Source of the DNA: Clostridia bacterium
Lineage (GTDB): Bacteria; Bacillota; Clostridia; Oscillospirales; CAG-272
Assembly (NCBI GenBank): GCA_017411605.1
Contig: JAFQPR010000100.1
Coordinates: 1 to 35,042 of the forward strand
Direction of reading: 5' to 3'
DNA: 35,042 nt
Shown here: one piece after another, positions 22,318 to 31,120 of the stretch
Layout: each line of letters begins with the position of its first letter
Position numbering within the stretch: the first letter of the stretch is position 1
Program-made: the position numbers and the translations under genes
The notes under the pieces: model-generated
The model's database searches: none
The model's input: the letters and a program-made list of their open reading frames with translations, nothing else
What the model was told of the DNA's origin: nothing

Positions 22318-24120
22318 TTATTTTACCGTTTTATAGAGAGGACCGTATGCCGCGCAAGCTCTGTAATCCTGTCCTTCTTTGTCCATACCGAATGCGTTCC
22401 AGGCTGCGGGTCTGAATATCTTTTCCTCGGGAACGTTGTGCATGCAAACGGGAATTCTGAGCATTGAGCAGAGTGTTATAAGGTCCGCGCCGATATGTCC
22501 GTAGCTGATAGCTCCGTGATTTGCGCCCCAGTTGTTCATAACGTCGTATGCGCTCTTGAATGCGCCCTTGCCCGTAAGCCTCGGAGCAAACCAAGTGCAG
22601 GGCCAGGTATAGTCGGTTCTTTTCCAGAGAATATCGGATACCTCGTCGGGAAGGTTAACGGTATAGCCCTCTGCTATCTGAAGCACCGGGCCAAGTCCCT
22701 TGACGAGATTGAGTCTTATCATAGTAACGGGCATTTCGCTTCTGGTAAGGAATCTTGAGGAGTATCCGCCGCCTCTGAAGTATCCGAGGTCAGCCATATT
22801 CCAGGTTGTGGACTTCATAACCGTGTCGCAATCAGCCTCGGTCATCTCATACCAGGGCTTCATAACTCCGTTTCCGTTCTCGTCCTTTACCTCACCGCAA
22901 GCATCAAGACAGCACGCGCCCGAGTTGATGAGGTGAATAAAACCGTCCGATTCTTTAGCCTTGCCTTCAAGCTCATATCCTGTCGCGCGACGAACTGCGT
23001 CGGGGCTCCAATAGGTACGAACGTCGGCAAACATCTGCGCGCGGCCCGTAAGGAGCTTACCGAAGAGCATTCCGATACCGTTGAGAACGTCGTTTTCGGT
23101 CGCGAGAATGTAAGGCTCTCTTGCCCCGTTCCAGTCGAAAGAGGTGTTGAGCATTGCCTCGGGGAAGTCGCAGTTAGGGTAGAAATCTGTCCACTGCCTT
23201 TGTCCCTGGAAGCCTGCGGCGATAGCATTGTGTCCAACCTTTTCTTCCTCGGCGTAGTCGGGAAGATTCTGATTTCCGTTCATCAGGTCCTTGATGATAC
23301 ACATCATCTTAACCACGAATTCGAACTGCTCTTCCTTTTCTTTGTCGGATTTTCGGAGCTCGACGGGATTTTTATCAAAGCCGATATTGCATTTTTCTTT
23401 TGCCCACGCGAGAGCTTTCTGATACTCTGCTTCGTCGTATATACCCTCGGTCATTCGTCTGATTATCTCTACCTCGTCAACCGATTCAACGCGAAGACCG
23501 AGGTACTCTTCCATAAAGGCAGGGTCAATGATTGAGCCGCCGATACCCATACAAATAGAGCCTATCTGGAGATAGGACTTACCTTTCATTGTAGCTGCCG
23601 CAACGGCTGCTCTTGCAAATCTGAGTATCTTTTCCGCGACGTCATCCGGGATATCGGTAGCATCCGCATCCTGCACGTCCTTGCCGTAGATACCGAATGC
23701 AGGGAGCCCCTTCTGGGCGTGGCTGGCAAGCACCGCTGCAAGATATACCGCGCCGGGACGTTCCGTTCCGTTGAAGCCCCACACGCCTTTTATGGTCGTA
23801 GGGTCCATATCCATAGTTTCCGAGCCATAGCACCAGCAGGGAGTAACGGTAAGGGTTATATCAACGCCTGTCTTCTTGAATTTTTCGGCGCAAGCTGCCG
23901 CCTCGGCAACCCTACCGATGGTAGTATCTGCAATAATAACTTTAACGGGCTCTCCGTTTGAATATCTTACGTTAGAGGAGATAAGCTCAGCCGCTGCGCG
24001 AGCCATATTCATAGTTTGCTCTTCGAGTGACTCTCTTACTTTGAGCGCGCCTCGTCTGCCGTCTATAGTAGGTCTGATACCAATAACTGGGTAATCTCCG
24101 ATAAGTCTTGATTTTGCCAT
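22318..24120 (-). CDS. fucI: L-fucose isomerase
   Basis: The protein has 600 residues, close to the 591 of the E. coli enzyme. It converts L-fucose to L-fuculose (often also D-arabinose to D-ribulose) using Mn2+. Match to the family is very strong: [15 protein letters not shown] and VRESLEEQT at the start, [13 protein letters not shown] (metal Glu), [11 protein letters not shown] (metal Asp), [13 protein letters not shown] (metal His), and [15 protein letters not shown] at the end. It starts after GGAGGATAAG. The AraC-type regulator is divergent from it, which suggests fucose-responsive control. Fuculokinase and aldolase genes are absent from the window, so downstream steps lie elsewhere. Confidence 0.95.
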   Translation of the reverse strand: MAKSRLIGDYPVIGIRPTIDGRRGALKVRESLEEQTMNMARAAAELISSNVRYSNGEPVKVIIADTTIGRVAEAAACAEKFKKTGVDITLTVTPCWCYGSETMDMDPTTIKGVWGFNGTERPGAVYLAAVLASHAQKGLPAFGIYGKDVQDADATDIPDDVAEKILRFARAAVAAATMKGKSYLQIGSICMGIGGSIIDPAFMEEYLGLRVESVDEVEIIRRMTEGIYDEAEYQKALAWAKEKCNIGFDKNPVELRKSDKEKEEQFEFVVKMMCIIKDLMNGNQNLPDYAEEEKVGHNAIAAGFQGQRQWTDFYPNCDFPEAMLNTSFDWNGAREPYILATENDVLNGIGMLFGKLLTGRAQMFADVRTYWSPDAVRRATGYELEGKAKESDGFIHLINSGACCLDACGEVKDENGNGVMKPWYEMTEADCDTVMKSTTWNMADLGYFRGGGYSSRFLTRSEMPVTMIRLNLVKGLGPVLQIAEGYTVNLPDEVSDILWKRTDYTWPCTWFAPRLTGKGAFKSAYDVMNNWGANHGAISYGHIGADLITLCSMLRIPVCMHNVPEEKIFRPAAWNAFGMDKEGQDYRACAAYGPLYKTVK

Positions 24121-24166
24121 AATAATTCTTATCCTCCATAAATTATTTTATAATACAATTATATAC

Positions 24167-24196
24167 TTGATTTTTGTGTCTTACTAGTGATATAAT
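24167..24196 (+). promoter_or_regulatory. Promoter of the AraC-family gene
   Basis: TTGATT (24167-24172) and TATAAT (24191-24196) are 18 bp apart. It overlaps the AT-rich region from which the divergent fucI gene must also be read; the fucI promoter itself I could not fix. Confidence 0.6.
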
Positions 24197-24248
24197 GGTA
24201 AAAAACATAATTATTTTCAGTTTTATTTTAAAATAGGAGCGTAAAGAG

Positions 24249-25121
24249 ATGAGTTACAGAGAGTTGAAACAGCACGGAACAGAAGATTTTCCTATCGCAT
24301 TTTATCATATCGATAAAAATCATACGCGGTTTGAAATGGCATCTCACTGGCATTCACATATAGAGATAATTCGCATAATAAGCGGGGAATTGAACATAAA
24401 GCTTTACAATAATGAGTATATCGCCACGGCGGGTGACGTTGTTTTTGTAAATTCCGAGACGGTACACGGAGCAACCCCGACATACGATTGTATATACGAA
24501 TGTGTCGTTCTTCATACGGAAATGCTTGAAATAAGGGATAACGGATGCAAATTCTTTATTGACGGCATGCTTAACGGTGAATATGCGGTAAAGGAATTTC
24601 ACAAAGCCGAGAACAGTCCGTTTATAAATTCGGTTAACGCAATCTTTGATGCGATGATAAAGCTGGAAAATATCGACGGAGAGTCGAGATTTGCCATGAC
24701 GGCCAGTAAGTTTTTTATAATCGGTGCGATTTATTCTCTTTTTGCAGCTATCATTGACGGCAAGCTTTATTCTGCCGTATCAATAGGTGAGCTTCCCGAG
24801 GATAAAAATTTAGAAAAGCTCAAGTGCGTGTTAAGTTATATACGCTCGAACTATGATAAACAGATTAGTCTTTCGGATATGGCGAAGGTTGCTTCTATGT
24901 CGCCGAAATACTTTTGTCATTTTTTCAAAAGCATGACGAGAAAGACTCCTGTTGACTATCTTGTAGCATACCGTGTTGAAAAAGCATCAAGAAAATTGCT
25001 TTCAACCGATATGAGCGTTACCGATATCGCGTTTGCTACAGGATTTAACGATTTGAGCTATTTTATCAAGACCTTCAAGCGCATCAACGGTAGAACGCCT
25101 GCGAGCTTCAGAAAAAACTGA
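24249..25121 (+). CDS. AraC-family transcriptional regulator
   Basis: The protein has 290 residues. The N-terminal cupin-like sensing part contains SHWHSHIEIIRIISGELNI, AGDVVFVN and ETVHG. The C-terminal 100 residues carry the two helix-turn-helix motifs: QISLSDMAKVASMSPKYFCH and MSVTDIAFATGFNDLSYF, then FKRINGRTPASFRK. Such proteins bind a sugar and activate nearby operons. The position between divergent fucI-PHP and the beta-helix gene makes both likely targets. It starts after AGGAGCG. Confidence 0.92.
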   Translation: MSYRELKQHGTEDFPIAFYHIDKNHTRFEMASHWHSHIEIIRIISGELNIKLYNNEYIATAGDVVFVNSETVHGATPTYDCIYECVVLHTEMLEIRDNGCKFFIDGMLNGEYAVKEFHKAENSPFINSVNAIFDAMIKLENIDGESRFAMTASKFFIIGAIYSLFAAIIDGKLYSAVSIGELPEDKNLEKLKCVLSYIRSNYDKQISLSDMAKVASMSPKYFCHFFKSMTRKTPVDYLVAYRVEKASRKLLSTDMSVTDIAFATGFNDLSYFIKTFKRINGRTPASFRKN

Positions 25122-25183
25122 TAAAGCGGATGCTTGATATTTTTCAGTCGAAAAATAATAGTATTTTTTTATTTAAGGTTGCA

Positions 25184-25212
25184 TTTACCGTTTTTATGTG
25201 GTAGAGTATACT
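25184..25212 (+). promoter_or_regulatory. Promoter of the first beta-helix gene
   Basis: TTTACC (25184-25189) and TATACT (25207-25212) are 17 bp apart; the -35 is weak, as expected for an activator-dependent promoter. The 110-nt leader contains a GGATATT/AATATCC hairpin at 25264-25292. Confidence 0.55.
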
Positions 25213-25324
25213 TGAGCGTAAAAATAATAATAATCTATTCGCTCTCTGCGTTTTGCAGATTATGGATATTTTGGTAGTTGTCTATAATATCCACTTTTGC
25301 CGAATGGCAGTAAAGGAGGACAAA

Positions 25325-26968
25325 ATGTCAGAAAAGAAGTATGTAACTTATGAAGAGTTCGGCGCGGTTGGCGACGGAGTAACCGATGATTTTGATGCGA
25401 TTGAGGCGGCTCACCTTTATGCGAATGAAAATGCATTGATTGTAAAAACAAAGAGTGATGCTACTTACTACGTTGGCGAAAAGCTGACGCGTGAAATTCC
25501 AATAGAATACGACGTGGATTGGAACGGCTCGCACTTCATAATTAACGATAACGTAGCTAACGCATATCAATACAGAGGCGTATATCTCTTTGCGTTAAGA
25601 CGTAAGTCAAGACGCTTGCTTAAGGGTGAGGAGCTTATCGCCGCTATAGGCGAGGGAAGAACTATCAAGAGAGGTGATACTAAGCTTGAATGGCTCGCGC
25701 CTGTTCTTAACGAGGACGCGTTTATCAGAGTAACGAATGAGAACCACCGAGACTTCGTTCGCTTTGGCTCAAACGAAAACCGCGGTGTTCCGCGCCACGA
25801 TATGTTTGAGGTTGCAAAGGATGGAACGTTGGCTCCCGACTCGGATGTTGCTTACGAGTTTGACGAGATAACGTCGATAGAAATATTTCCTCAGCGCGAA
25901 GCACCGATAACCGTCAAAAACGGTAACTTCGCTTCTATATGCTGCAGAACCGTAAAAGAAACCGGATTTCTCGGCAGATGGCACGGATATTTAAGAGGCT
26001 TCCTTGTTGAGCGCGCGGACGTCACTATCGAGAATATATCTCATAGGATGATAGATGAGCCCGAGCTTGATAAAACTCGTGACGAGCTTGCAAAAAGGTA
26101 CGGTAACCGAGGCGAGAGCTATCCATACGCAGGATTTATCGTAGGAAGGAACGCAAATAATATAACGGTAAAGAATTGCCTTCTCACCACCCATACGACA
26201 TATTATGAGGATAAGCCCGCAACGGTATCTACGGGCGGTGTAGTTCCCGCGCCGGTACCGCTCGGAAGCTACGATATGTATTTCCACTCCTGCAATCATC
26301 TTTCACTTATAGGCATAAAGCAGCTTCGCCCCGAAACCTTGGGCGATAGACGCTATTGGGGCATTATGGCGAGCAACAACTGTAAGAACATACTTCTCAA
26401 GGATTGCTATATGAACCGCTTTGATGCGCATCAGGGATTCTGGAATGCTTCTATTATAGACTGTACCTTGGGACACTCTATCAACATCACGGGTGGAGGT
26501 AAGCTCTACTGCGAGAACGTAACAAAGACGGTTACAGGATATTTCCTTGCAATAAGAGGTGACTACGGTGGAAGCTTTGAAGGCGACGTTGTCCTGAAGA
26601 ATTGCAGACTTGAAGGTGTTTGCGATTACAACTCCGTAATTGGCGGAAGCTATGATGCGGAAAAGAAAGTACCCGAGACGTTCATATTCTCACCCGGCGG
26701 AAGCTCTAATCACGAGCTCTTCTATAACTGGGATTTCGGTTATGAATTGTATCTTCCCAAGACTCTGACCCTCGACGGATTTACCCACGGAGCAGCAGGT
26801 AATCTTTATATCTATCCCGAGCTTGGAAATACACGTTTTGTAAACAATTATAAGCATCATCACCACGTTACTGAGAAAATAATATACAAGAATATGGATG
26901 TTCTACCGATAACTACTAAGGGTGAGGAATCAACGGTTCTGAAAGCAATTCCGATAGAAGTGGAATAA
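25325..26968 (+). CDS. Right-handed parallel beta-helix protein (pectate lyase superfamily-like)
   Basis: The protein has 547 residues. YVTYEEFGAVGDGVTDDFDA at the N-terminus is the usual opening of Pectate_lyase_3-type or GH28-like beta-helix proteins, which bind or cut polysaccharides. The middle and C-terminal parts show helix-coil repeats (NITVKNCLLTTHTTYYED, KNILLKDCYMNRFDAH, GFWNASIIDCTLGHSIN). The start at 25325 follows AAAGGAGGAC; in-frame extension upstream is possible but lacks such a site. No signal peptide is seen, so a cytoplasmic role is likely. It is paralogous to 28817-30427. Conserved acids suitable for catalysis include RFDAH and RGDYG. The exact activity is unknown. Confidence 0.75.
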   Translation: MSEKKYVTYEEFGAVGDGVTDDFDAIEAAHLYANENALIVKTKSDATYYVGEKLTREIPIEYDVDWNGSHFIINDNVANAYQYRGVYLFALRRKSRRLLKGEELIAAIGEGRTIKRGDTKLEWLAPVLNEDAFIRVTNENHRDFVRFGSNENRGVPRHDMFEVAKDGTLAPDSDVAYEFDEITSIEIFPQREAPITVKNGNFASICCRTVKETGFLGRWHGYLRGFLVERADVTIENISHRMIDEPELDKTRDELAKRYGNRGESYPYAGFIVGRNANNITVKNCLLTTHTTYYEDKPATVSTGGVVPAPVPLGSYDMYFHSCNHLSLIGIKQLRPETLGDRRYWGIMASNNCKNILLKDCYMNRFDAHQGFWNASIIDCTLGHSINITGGGKLYCENVTKTVTGYFLAIRGDYGGSFEGDVVLKNCRLEGVCDYNSVIGGSYDAEKKVPETFIFSPGGSSNHELFYNWDFGYELYLPKTLTLDGFTHGAAGNLYIYPELGNTRFVNNYKHHHHVTEKIIYKNMDVLPITTKGEESTVLKAIPIEVE

Positions 26969-27004
26969 TCTTTTCTTAAGAACGTAGATTTGATTTTCGC
27001 CTTA

Positions 27005-27052
27005 CATAAAAAATATGCGCCCCAAAAGCCAGATGCTTTTTGGGGCGCATAT
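27005..27052 (-). terminator. Terminator of the sigma/anti-sigma operon
   Basis: An arm at 27013-27029 pairs with 27035-27052 with one bulge. The T run (ATATTTTTTATG) is on the minus strand, so it ends the operon coming from 28616; on the plus strand no T run follows the stem, though it may still slow transcripts from the beta-helix gene. Confidence 0.8.
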
Positions 27053-27099
27053 CATTCGAAGCTGAACTTACTTGGCTTCATTTTTTGTATACTATATAA

Positions 27100-28062
27100 T
27101 CAACTCTCGATTATTTCCTTCAGCATTTCAGCTTCGGATTCTGTCAACTCATAGCTTTTTGTCATAAAGTTGAAATAACCGAATTTTGAATTGTAATATA
27201 GCGCGAGATTTTTAAATCCTTTGTCTGTATTCATCCAGATAAGTCGGTTTCCTTCGGTCATAAATGCAGTGAATTCTGCGTGTATTTCTGCGGAGTCATA
27301 GTTTAATTCTTCACCGTCAAAAGATACTCCGACGTCACCTCTTTCCGCATACCATTCGTTAAATACTTTTTCTTCGATTTTCTTGTAGTCGGTCAGCTCT
27401 TTTCCCGAAAGCAACGACATAATCGTATTTAACTCTTCTCCCGTAATTGTTTTATAGCTTTCATCAGGATAGAAGAAGACAAACGACGTAGGCTGACCGT
27501 AATAATATAGCGTCGTCGTTGAGTCGGTTGGAGATCCTTCGGGAAGTATGCCGCCGTCGGCAACGTAGAAAGAGTATTCACCTTCGCGCTCAACTATGAT
27601 TATTGAATCGTAGTCGGGATAGAGGGAGAACCTATATGCTTTTCCCTCGGGGTGAACGTCCTTGAGGGCGGGGAAAACACCGAGGTATTCACCGATATGT
27701 TCTTCTTTTATATTGTACTTGTATCCTGTTACTATCTTTTCGTATATATCCGAAAGTTCGGGATAAACCTCATGATAATGATGGCTGATCGGCTCGTATA
27801 AATAGCCGTTGAACCATACCGCGTAAGATTGGTCAGGCGTCTGACCGCTGTCCTTACCGTCGAATATTTCATCGCCGAATGCGAAGAAAAGACCGCCGAC
27901 AATAAGGCAGAAGCAGGCTGCTAATGCTAAAAATTTCGTCATAGTATTTCTCCTTTTCAAAGTATTTGGAATTGTTACTTCCTTTGCCCCGGAAGGAGAA
28001 GCTTCTTCTATTATTCTGTCATCAATTTCTCCGATAGCTGCGAGTAATTCATTTTTTGTCAT
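27100..28062 (-). CDS. Anti-sigma-like single-span membrane protein
   Basis: The protein has 320 residues. A short cytosolic N-terminus (LLAAIGEIDDRIIEEA) is followed by one membrane segment near 42-62 (FLALAACFCLIVGGLFFAF) and a 255-residue exterior domain with no family I can name. Its start overlaps the stop of the ECF sigma gene by 4 bp (ATGA), the usual sign of a sigma factor and its membrane regulator. It lacks the zinc-binding ZAS motif. Role as anti-sigma is inferred from order and topology. Confidence 0.6.
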   Translation of the reverse strand: MTKNELLAAIGEIDDRIIEEASPSGAKEVTIPNTLKRRNTMTKFLALAACFCLIVGGLFFAFGDEIFDGKDSGQTPDQSYAVWFNGYLYEPISHHYHEVYPELSDIYEKIVTGYKYNIKEEHIGEYLGVFPALKDVHPEGKAYRFSLYPDYDSIIIVEREGEYSFYVADGGILPEGSPTDSTTTLYYYGQPTSFVFFYPDESYKTITGEELNTIMSLLSGKELTDYKKIEEKVFNEWYAERGDVGVSFDGEELNYDSAEIHAEFTAFMTEGNRLIWMNTDKGFKNLALYYNSKFGYFNFMTKSYELTESEAEMLKEIIES

Positions 28063-28616
28063 AACTCGAATCCCTCCTTCATTAAGGCTGCTTTAAGCTT
28101 TTCTCTCGTTCGCATAAGCATGGATTTCGTTTTGCTCTCGCCTATGCGCAGCGCAGATGATATTTCCTTTACGGAATTCATATACCAATAGCGTCTGACG
28201 AAAACGATTCTTTCGGTTGCTTTCAGCGAAGTGAGAAAGAGGTTAAGAGTATCACGGAGCGCGATCTCGCTTTCGGGATCGGATGCAGTATTATCCGAGA
28301 TAACGTCGGACAGTTCGTCAAGAATCAAGTCGTACTCACCGCCCCCGCGTTTTTGCGCGAGTCTTTTTTCGAGCTTGTTGATAGAAATGCGGCGTGTAAT
28401 TTTCCCGAGGAAAATCTTGAAAGGATTGGGCCTTTTCGGTGGAATAACAGACCAAGCCTTCATATAAGTATCATTCACCGTTTCCTCGGCATCTGTATCG
28501 GAGCCCAGAACCGAGAACGCTATGTAATGAAAATAGCGCCCGTATTTTTTATCGGTTTCTTTAATTGCATCTTCATCTCGCTCAAAGAAAAGATCTATTA
28601 TTTTTTCATCCGTCAT
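28059..28616 (-). CDS. ECF-family RNA polymerase sigma factor
   Basis: The protein has 185 residues. Region 2 is seen as DAEETVNDTYMKAWSVIPP (residues about 42-60) and region 4 as LKATERIVFVRRYWYMNSVK followed by EISSALRIGESKTKSMLMR, a helix-turn-helix. The linker between them is about 50 residues. Such factors answer envelope or substrate signals released by a partner membrane protein, here the overlapping downstream gene. The pair sits between two beta-helix paralogues, so control of one or both is possible. The start follows TGGTGAGAAT. Confidence 0.9.
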   Translation of the reverse strand: MTDEKIIDLFFERDEDAIKETDKKYGRYFHYIAFSVLGSDTDAEETVNDTYMKAWSVIPPKRPNPFKIFLGKITRRISINKLEKRLAQKRGGGEYDLILDELSDVISDNTASDPESEIALRDTLNLFLTSLKATERIVFVRRYWYMNSVKEISSALRIGESKTKSMLMRTREKLKAALMKEGFEL

Positions 28617-28651
28617 ATTCTCACCACCATGTTTTGAAGGTCCTTCATCCT

Positions 28652-28682
28652 ACTATACAGAAAAAAGATGCGGTCGGTTGCA
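28652..28682 (-). promoter_or_regulatory. Possible promoter of the sigma operon
   Basis: On the minus strand TATAGT (28652-28657) is preceded by TGCAACC about 18-19 bp upstream. The AACC resembles the -35 of many ECF promoters, so autoregulation is possible. A GAAGG/CCTTC inverted repeat follows at 28637-28647. Evidence is weak. Confidence 0.3.
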
Positions 28683-28730
28683 TTTAACAAAAATATTTTA
28701 TCATAAAATTTTACCTATGTAAAGCAGTGC

Positions 28731-28794
28731 TTAAATAAAAAACAATCCCCTTGGAGTTTCCGCAGATGAGTAAAGAAATTCCGGGGGGATCGTT
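28731..28794 (-). terminator. Terminator of the second beta-helix gene
   Basis: On the minus strand AACGATCCCC pairs with GGGGATTGTT and GGAATTTC with GAAACTCC, followed by TTTTTATTTA. It ends the gene at 28817-30427 before the sigma-factor promoter. Confidence 0.88.
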
Positions 28795-28816
28795 ATATAA
28801 AACAAAATAAAAGCTA

Positions 28817-30427
28817 TTATTCGACATTAACGGGTATCTTAAGCAGCTCCGTGCATTCCTCGTCGCGGCAAACCTTAATAGGCTTCATACCCCTGAAGGT
28901 GATACTCTCGGTTTTCGCATATGGGTGAGGAATATCCTTCGAGAAGCATACGTCGGCAAGCGGACTGTATACGTAGGTTACGTCGGGGAAGGGAAGCTCG
29001 AGGTTTTCCACGTAAAGATTCTCTGGCATATAGCAGGGATATCCAAAGTCCCAATTCAGCGCTGCCTCGTTGTGATGTGGAAAGCCCGAATAAATAAGTA
29101 CCATATAATTATCGTGCTTCTTTTCCGTATAATTTCCGCGATAGGTCTTATATCCGAGGTATTTGCAGTTCTTGATGATTATGTCACCCTTGAAGGTTGC
29201 GCCGTAGTCACCTCTCAAACGGATAAAGTATGAGCCGCCCTCACGTACTGTGTCTGTAATTTCCAACCTTCCGCCGCCGATAAGATTTATGCTCTGACCA
29301 AACTCGCAGCCAACGAGCTTTGCATTCCAAAATCCGCAGTGAGCATCGAAACGGGAGAGGGAGCAGTTTATGAATTCAAGATTTTTTACTCCGTTTGAGG
29401 ACATGATACCCCAATAACGTGTATCTCGAATCGGTACTCCGTTTGTCAATCCCTCGCATCTAACGTGGCTTGAATATTCGATAACGAGGTCATAGCTTCC
29501 CATCGCGACGGGGTTTTCAGCTGTCGGCTTATCTTCAAAATAAGTCGTGTGTCCGTTTAGTCCTACGTTGATAGCTTGTGAACTAAAGGTGTTGTAGAAG
29601 AATAGGAAGCCGTAATAAGGGTAGCTTTGGCGAAGCTTTCCGTCTTCGCTTCTTCCGTATCCATCGTTGGGAATATCAGGCTCGCCTATGATTTTATGCG
29701 TCATATCACGTATTGTCGTGTTTGGTCTGCTAATTTTAAACTTTCGCAAGTAGCCGCACCATTTGTTTTCAAAATTCGTATCAGCTACAACGTGGCAAGC
29801 AATCGTTTCAAAATAACCGCCCTTTACCGTGATAGGCTTATCGTCGATGCTGAATATCTCCATTCTCGTGATCTTGTCAAAATCAAAATTAACGGGAGTG
29901 GACTCATCTATGCTGCCGTCTGCATTAACTAGAAGGCAGTCAGTTCGTATGCTCGTATTAACGTTTCCGCCGAATCTGATAAAATCGAGCCGCTCGTCAT
30001 TATAGAAGATAATAAGCTTTTTGCCGTCAAGCCTACCGTCAAGCCAGGGGATGTAAGCTGCCCCCTCGCTGAGACTTGCAGAAGGAAATAGCAAGTCGAT
30101 TTCTTCTTTGTCATACTTCGTAGGTTCGGTATCTCTTTCTATAAGGAATAAAGGTATATTGTGATGCTCAAAAACCTCAGAGCCTCTGTCATCTAAAATG
30201 AACTTTGAGCCTGTAAAGTCGGTGTTGGTTTTGATAAAGACAGGCTTGTCGAAAACGTGAATATAATATGTAGCCCCCTCGTCGGCAAAAACGTCAAGAC
30301 CGTGCGCGTTTGCAAATTCGTGAGTAGCGAAGATAGCGCCAAAGTCATCCGTTGCGCCATCTCCGATAGCTCCGAAATCCGAGTATTTTACGTAACCTTG
30401 TGTAAGTAATTCATTCAAGCTTTTCAT
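28817..30427 (-). CDS. Right-handed parallel beta-helix protein, paralogue of 25325-26968
   Basis: The protein has 536 residues and opens with YVKYSDFGAIGDGATDDFGA, as in pectate-lyase-superfamily proteins. It shares with the first paralogue YFEDKP, RFDAHCGFWNAKLVGC, GQSINLIGGGRL, RLRGDYGATFKGD and LNWDFGYP. No signal peptide is visible. It starts after GAGGTCAAG and has its own promoter and terminator. Conserved His/Asp in RFDAH and Arg/Asp in RGDYG are the best candidates for active-site residues. Whether it is a lyase, hydrolase or epimerase is not known. Confidence 0.75.
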   Translation of the reverse strand: MKSLNELLTQGYVKYSDFGAIGDGATDDFGAIFATHEFANAHGLDVFADEGATYYIHVFDKPVFIKTNTDFTGSKFILDDRGSEVFEHHNIPLFLIERDTEPTKYDKEEIDLLFPSASLSEGAAYIPWLDGRLDGKKLIIFYNDERLDFIRFGGNVNTSIRTDCLLVNADGSIDESTPVNFDFDKITRMEIFSIDDKPITVKGGYFETIACHVVADTNFENKWCGYLRKFKISRPNTTIRDMTHKIIGEPDIPNDGYGRSEDGKLRQSYPYYGFLFFYNTFSSQAINVGLNGHTTYFEDKPTAENPVAMGSYDLVIEYSSHVRCEGLTNGVPIRDTRYWGIMSSNGVKNLEFINCSLSRFDAHCGFWNAKLVGCEFGQSINLIGGGRLEITDTVREGGSYFIRLRGDYGATFKGDIIIKNCKYLGYKTYRGNYTEKKHDNYMVLIYSGFPHHNEAALNWDFGYPCYMPENLYVENLELPFPDVTYVYSPLADVCFSKDIPHPYAKTESITFRGMKPIKVCRDEECTELLKIPVNVE

Positions 30428-30474
30428 TTTCTTGACCTCGCAAACTGCTGATTAAAAACAAACGTATTAATTTA

Positions 30475-30503
30475 AGTATACATTAATAAAGATAAAATCA
30501 CAA
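30475..30503 (-). promoter_or_regulatory. Promoter of the second beta-helix gene
   Basis: On the minus strand TTGTGA (30498-30503) and TATACT (30475-30480) are 17 bp apart. Confidence 0.65.
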
Positions 30504-30566
30504 GTATATTTTCTTTATGTTTTTTGTATTATATTCTACTTTTGAAAACATTCGTTTGCTTTGTGA

Positions 30567-31103
30567 TTACTTTCTTCTGCGTTTTCTTCTTTTTCTTTCT
30601 AACTTTTTCTGTTCTTTTTTTAGCTTTTTCTCTTTGCGCTCTGTGATAGAATTTTTGATATCATCAAAGAAAAAGCCTTCAATTTTGTCTTTACTGTAAT
30701 GCTCTATAAGCTTTCTTGCGCGCCACGATCTTGCAATCTGTCCGGTCATAAAAAAGCGATGCTTATTTTCCGACGTGCCGTGTATTTTAAAGCTATCGAG
30801 CAAAATCGGAATTCTTTTTCTTGCGGGATATTCTACCGTCAGAGCGTAAACGTTTTCCCAAAGGTACTTATCTCTCATAAAGATAAGATAATAGAACGAT
30901 ATACCGCGTCTGCCGATAATTGCAAAGACGGGGAAGACGAACAAAACGCAAAGAGTCAGTACTATTCCGAGAATAATAAAGAATACGCCAAAACCAATGT
31001 CACTGCCTTCGGGCTCGATAAATAGATTTATTCCTATATAATAGCAAATAAAATCACTTATCAGAGAAAGTAGCCAATGCCTGTTAATAATGATATGATT
31101 CAT
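30567..31103 (-). CDS. Hypothetical membrane protein with strongly basic tail
   Basis: The protein has 178 residues. Two hydrophobic segments lie near 10-28 and 36-66. A short beta-rich region follows (IPILLDSFKIHGTSENKHRF, MTGQIARSWRARKLI), a little like the PH-type modules of small Firmicute membrane proteins. The last 25 residues are nearly all Lys, Arg, Glu (ITERKEKKLKKEQKKLERK and on), a charged helix that could bind RNA, DNA or acidic lipids. It is 17 bp after the HAD gene, and its ribosome binding site is weak (AGAATAAG). I do not recognise the family. Confidence 0.55.
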   Translation of the reverse strand: MNHIIINRHWLLSLISDFICYYIGINLFIEPEGSDIGFGVFFIILGIVLTLCVLFVFPVFAIIGRRGISFYYLIFMRDKYLWENVYALTVEYPARKRIPILLDSFKIHGTSENKHRFFMTGQIARSWRARKLIEHYSKDKIEGFFFDDIKNSITERKEKKLKKEQKKLERKRRKRRRK

Positions 31104-31120
31104 TTTTTTCTTATTCTGTA

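Noticed and set aside
22933-23535. 200-codon plus-strand frame inside fucI
   Set aside because: It is antisense to the strongly conserved isomerase core; a by-product of codon bias.
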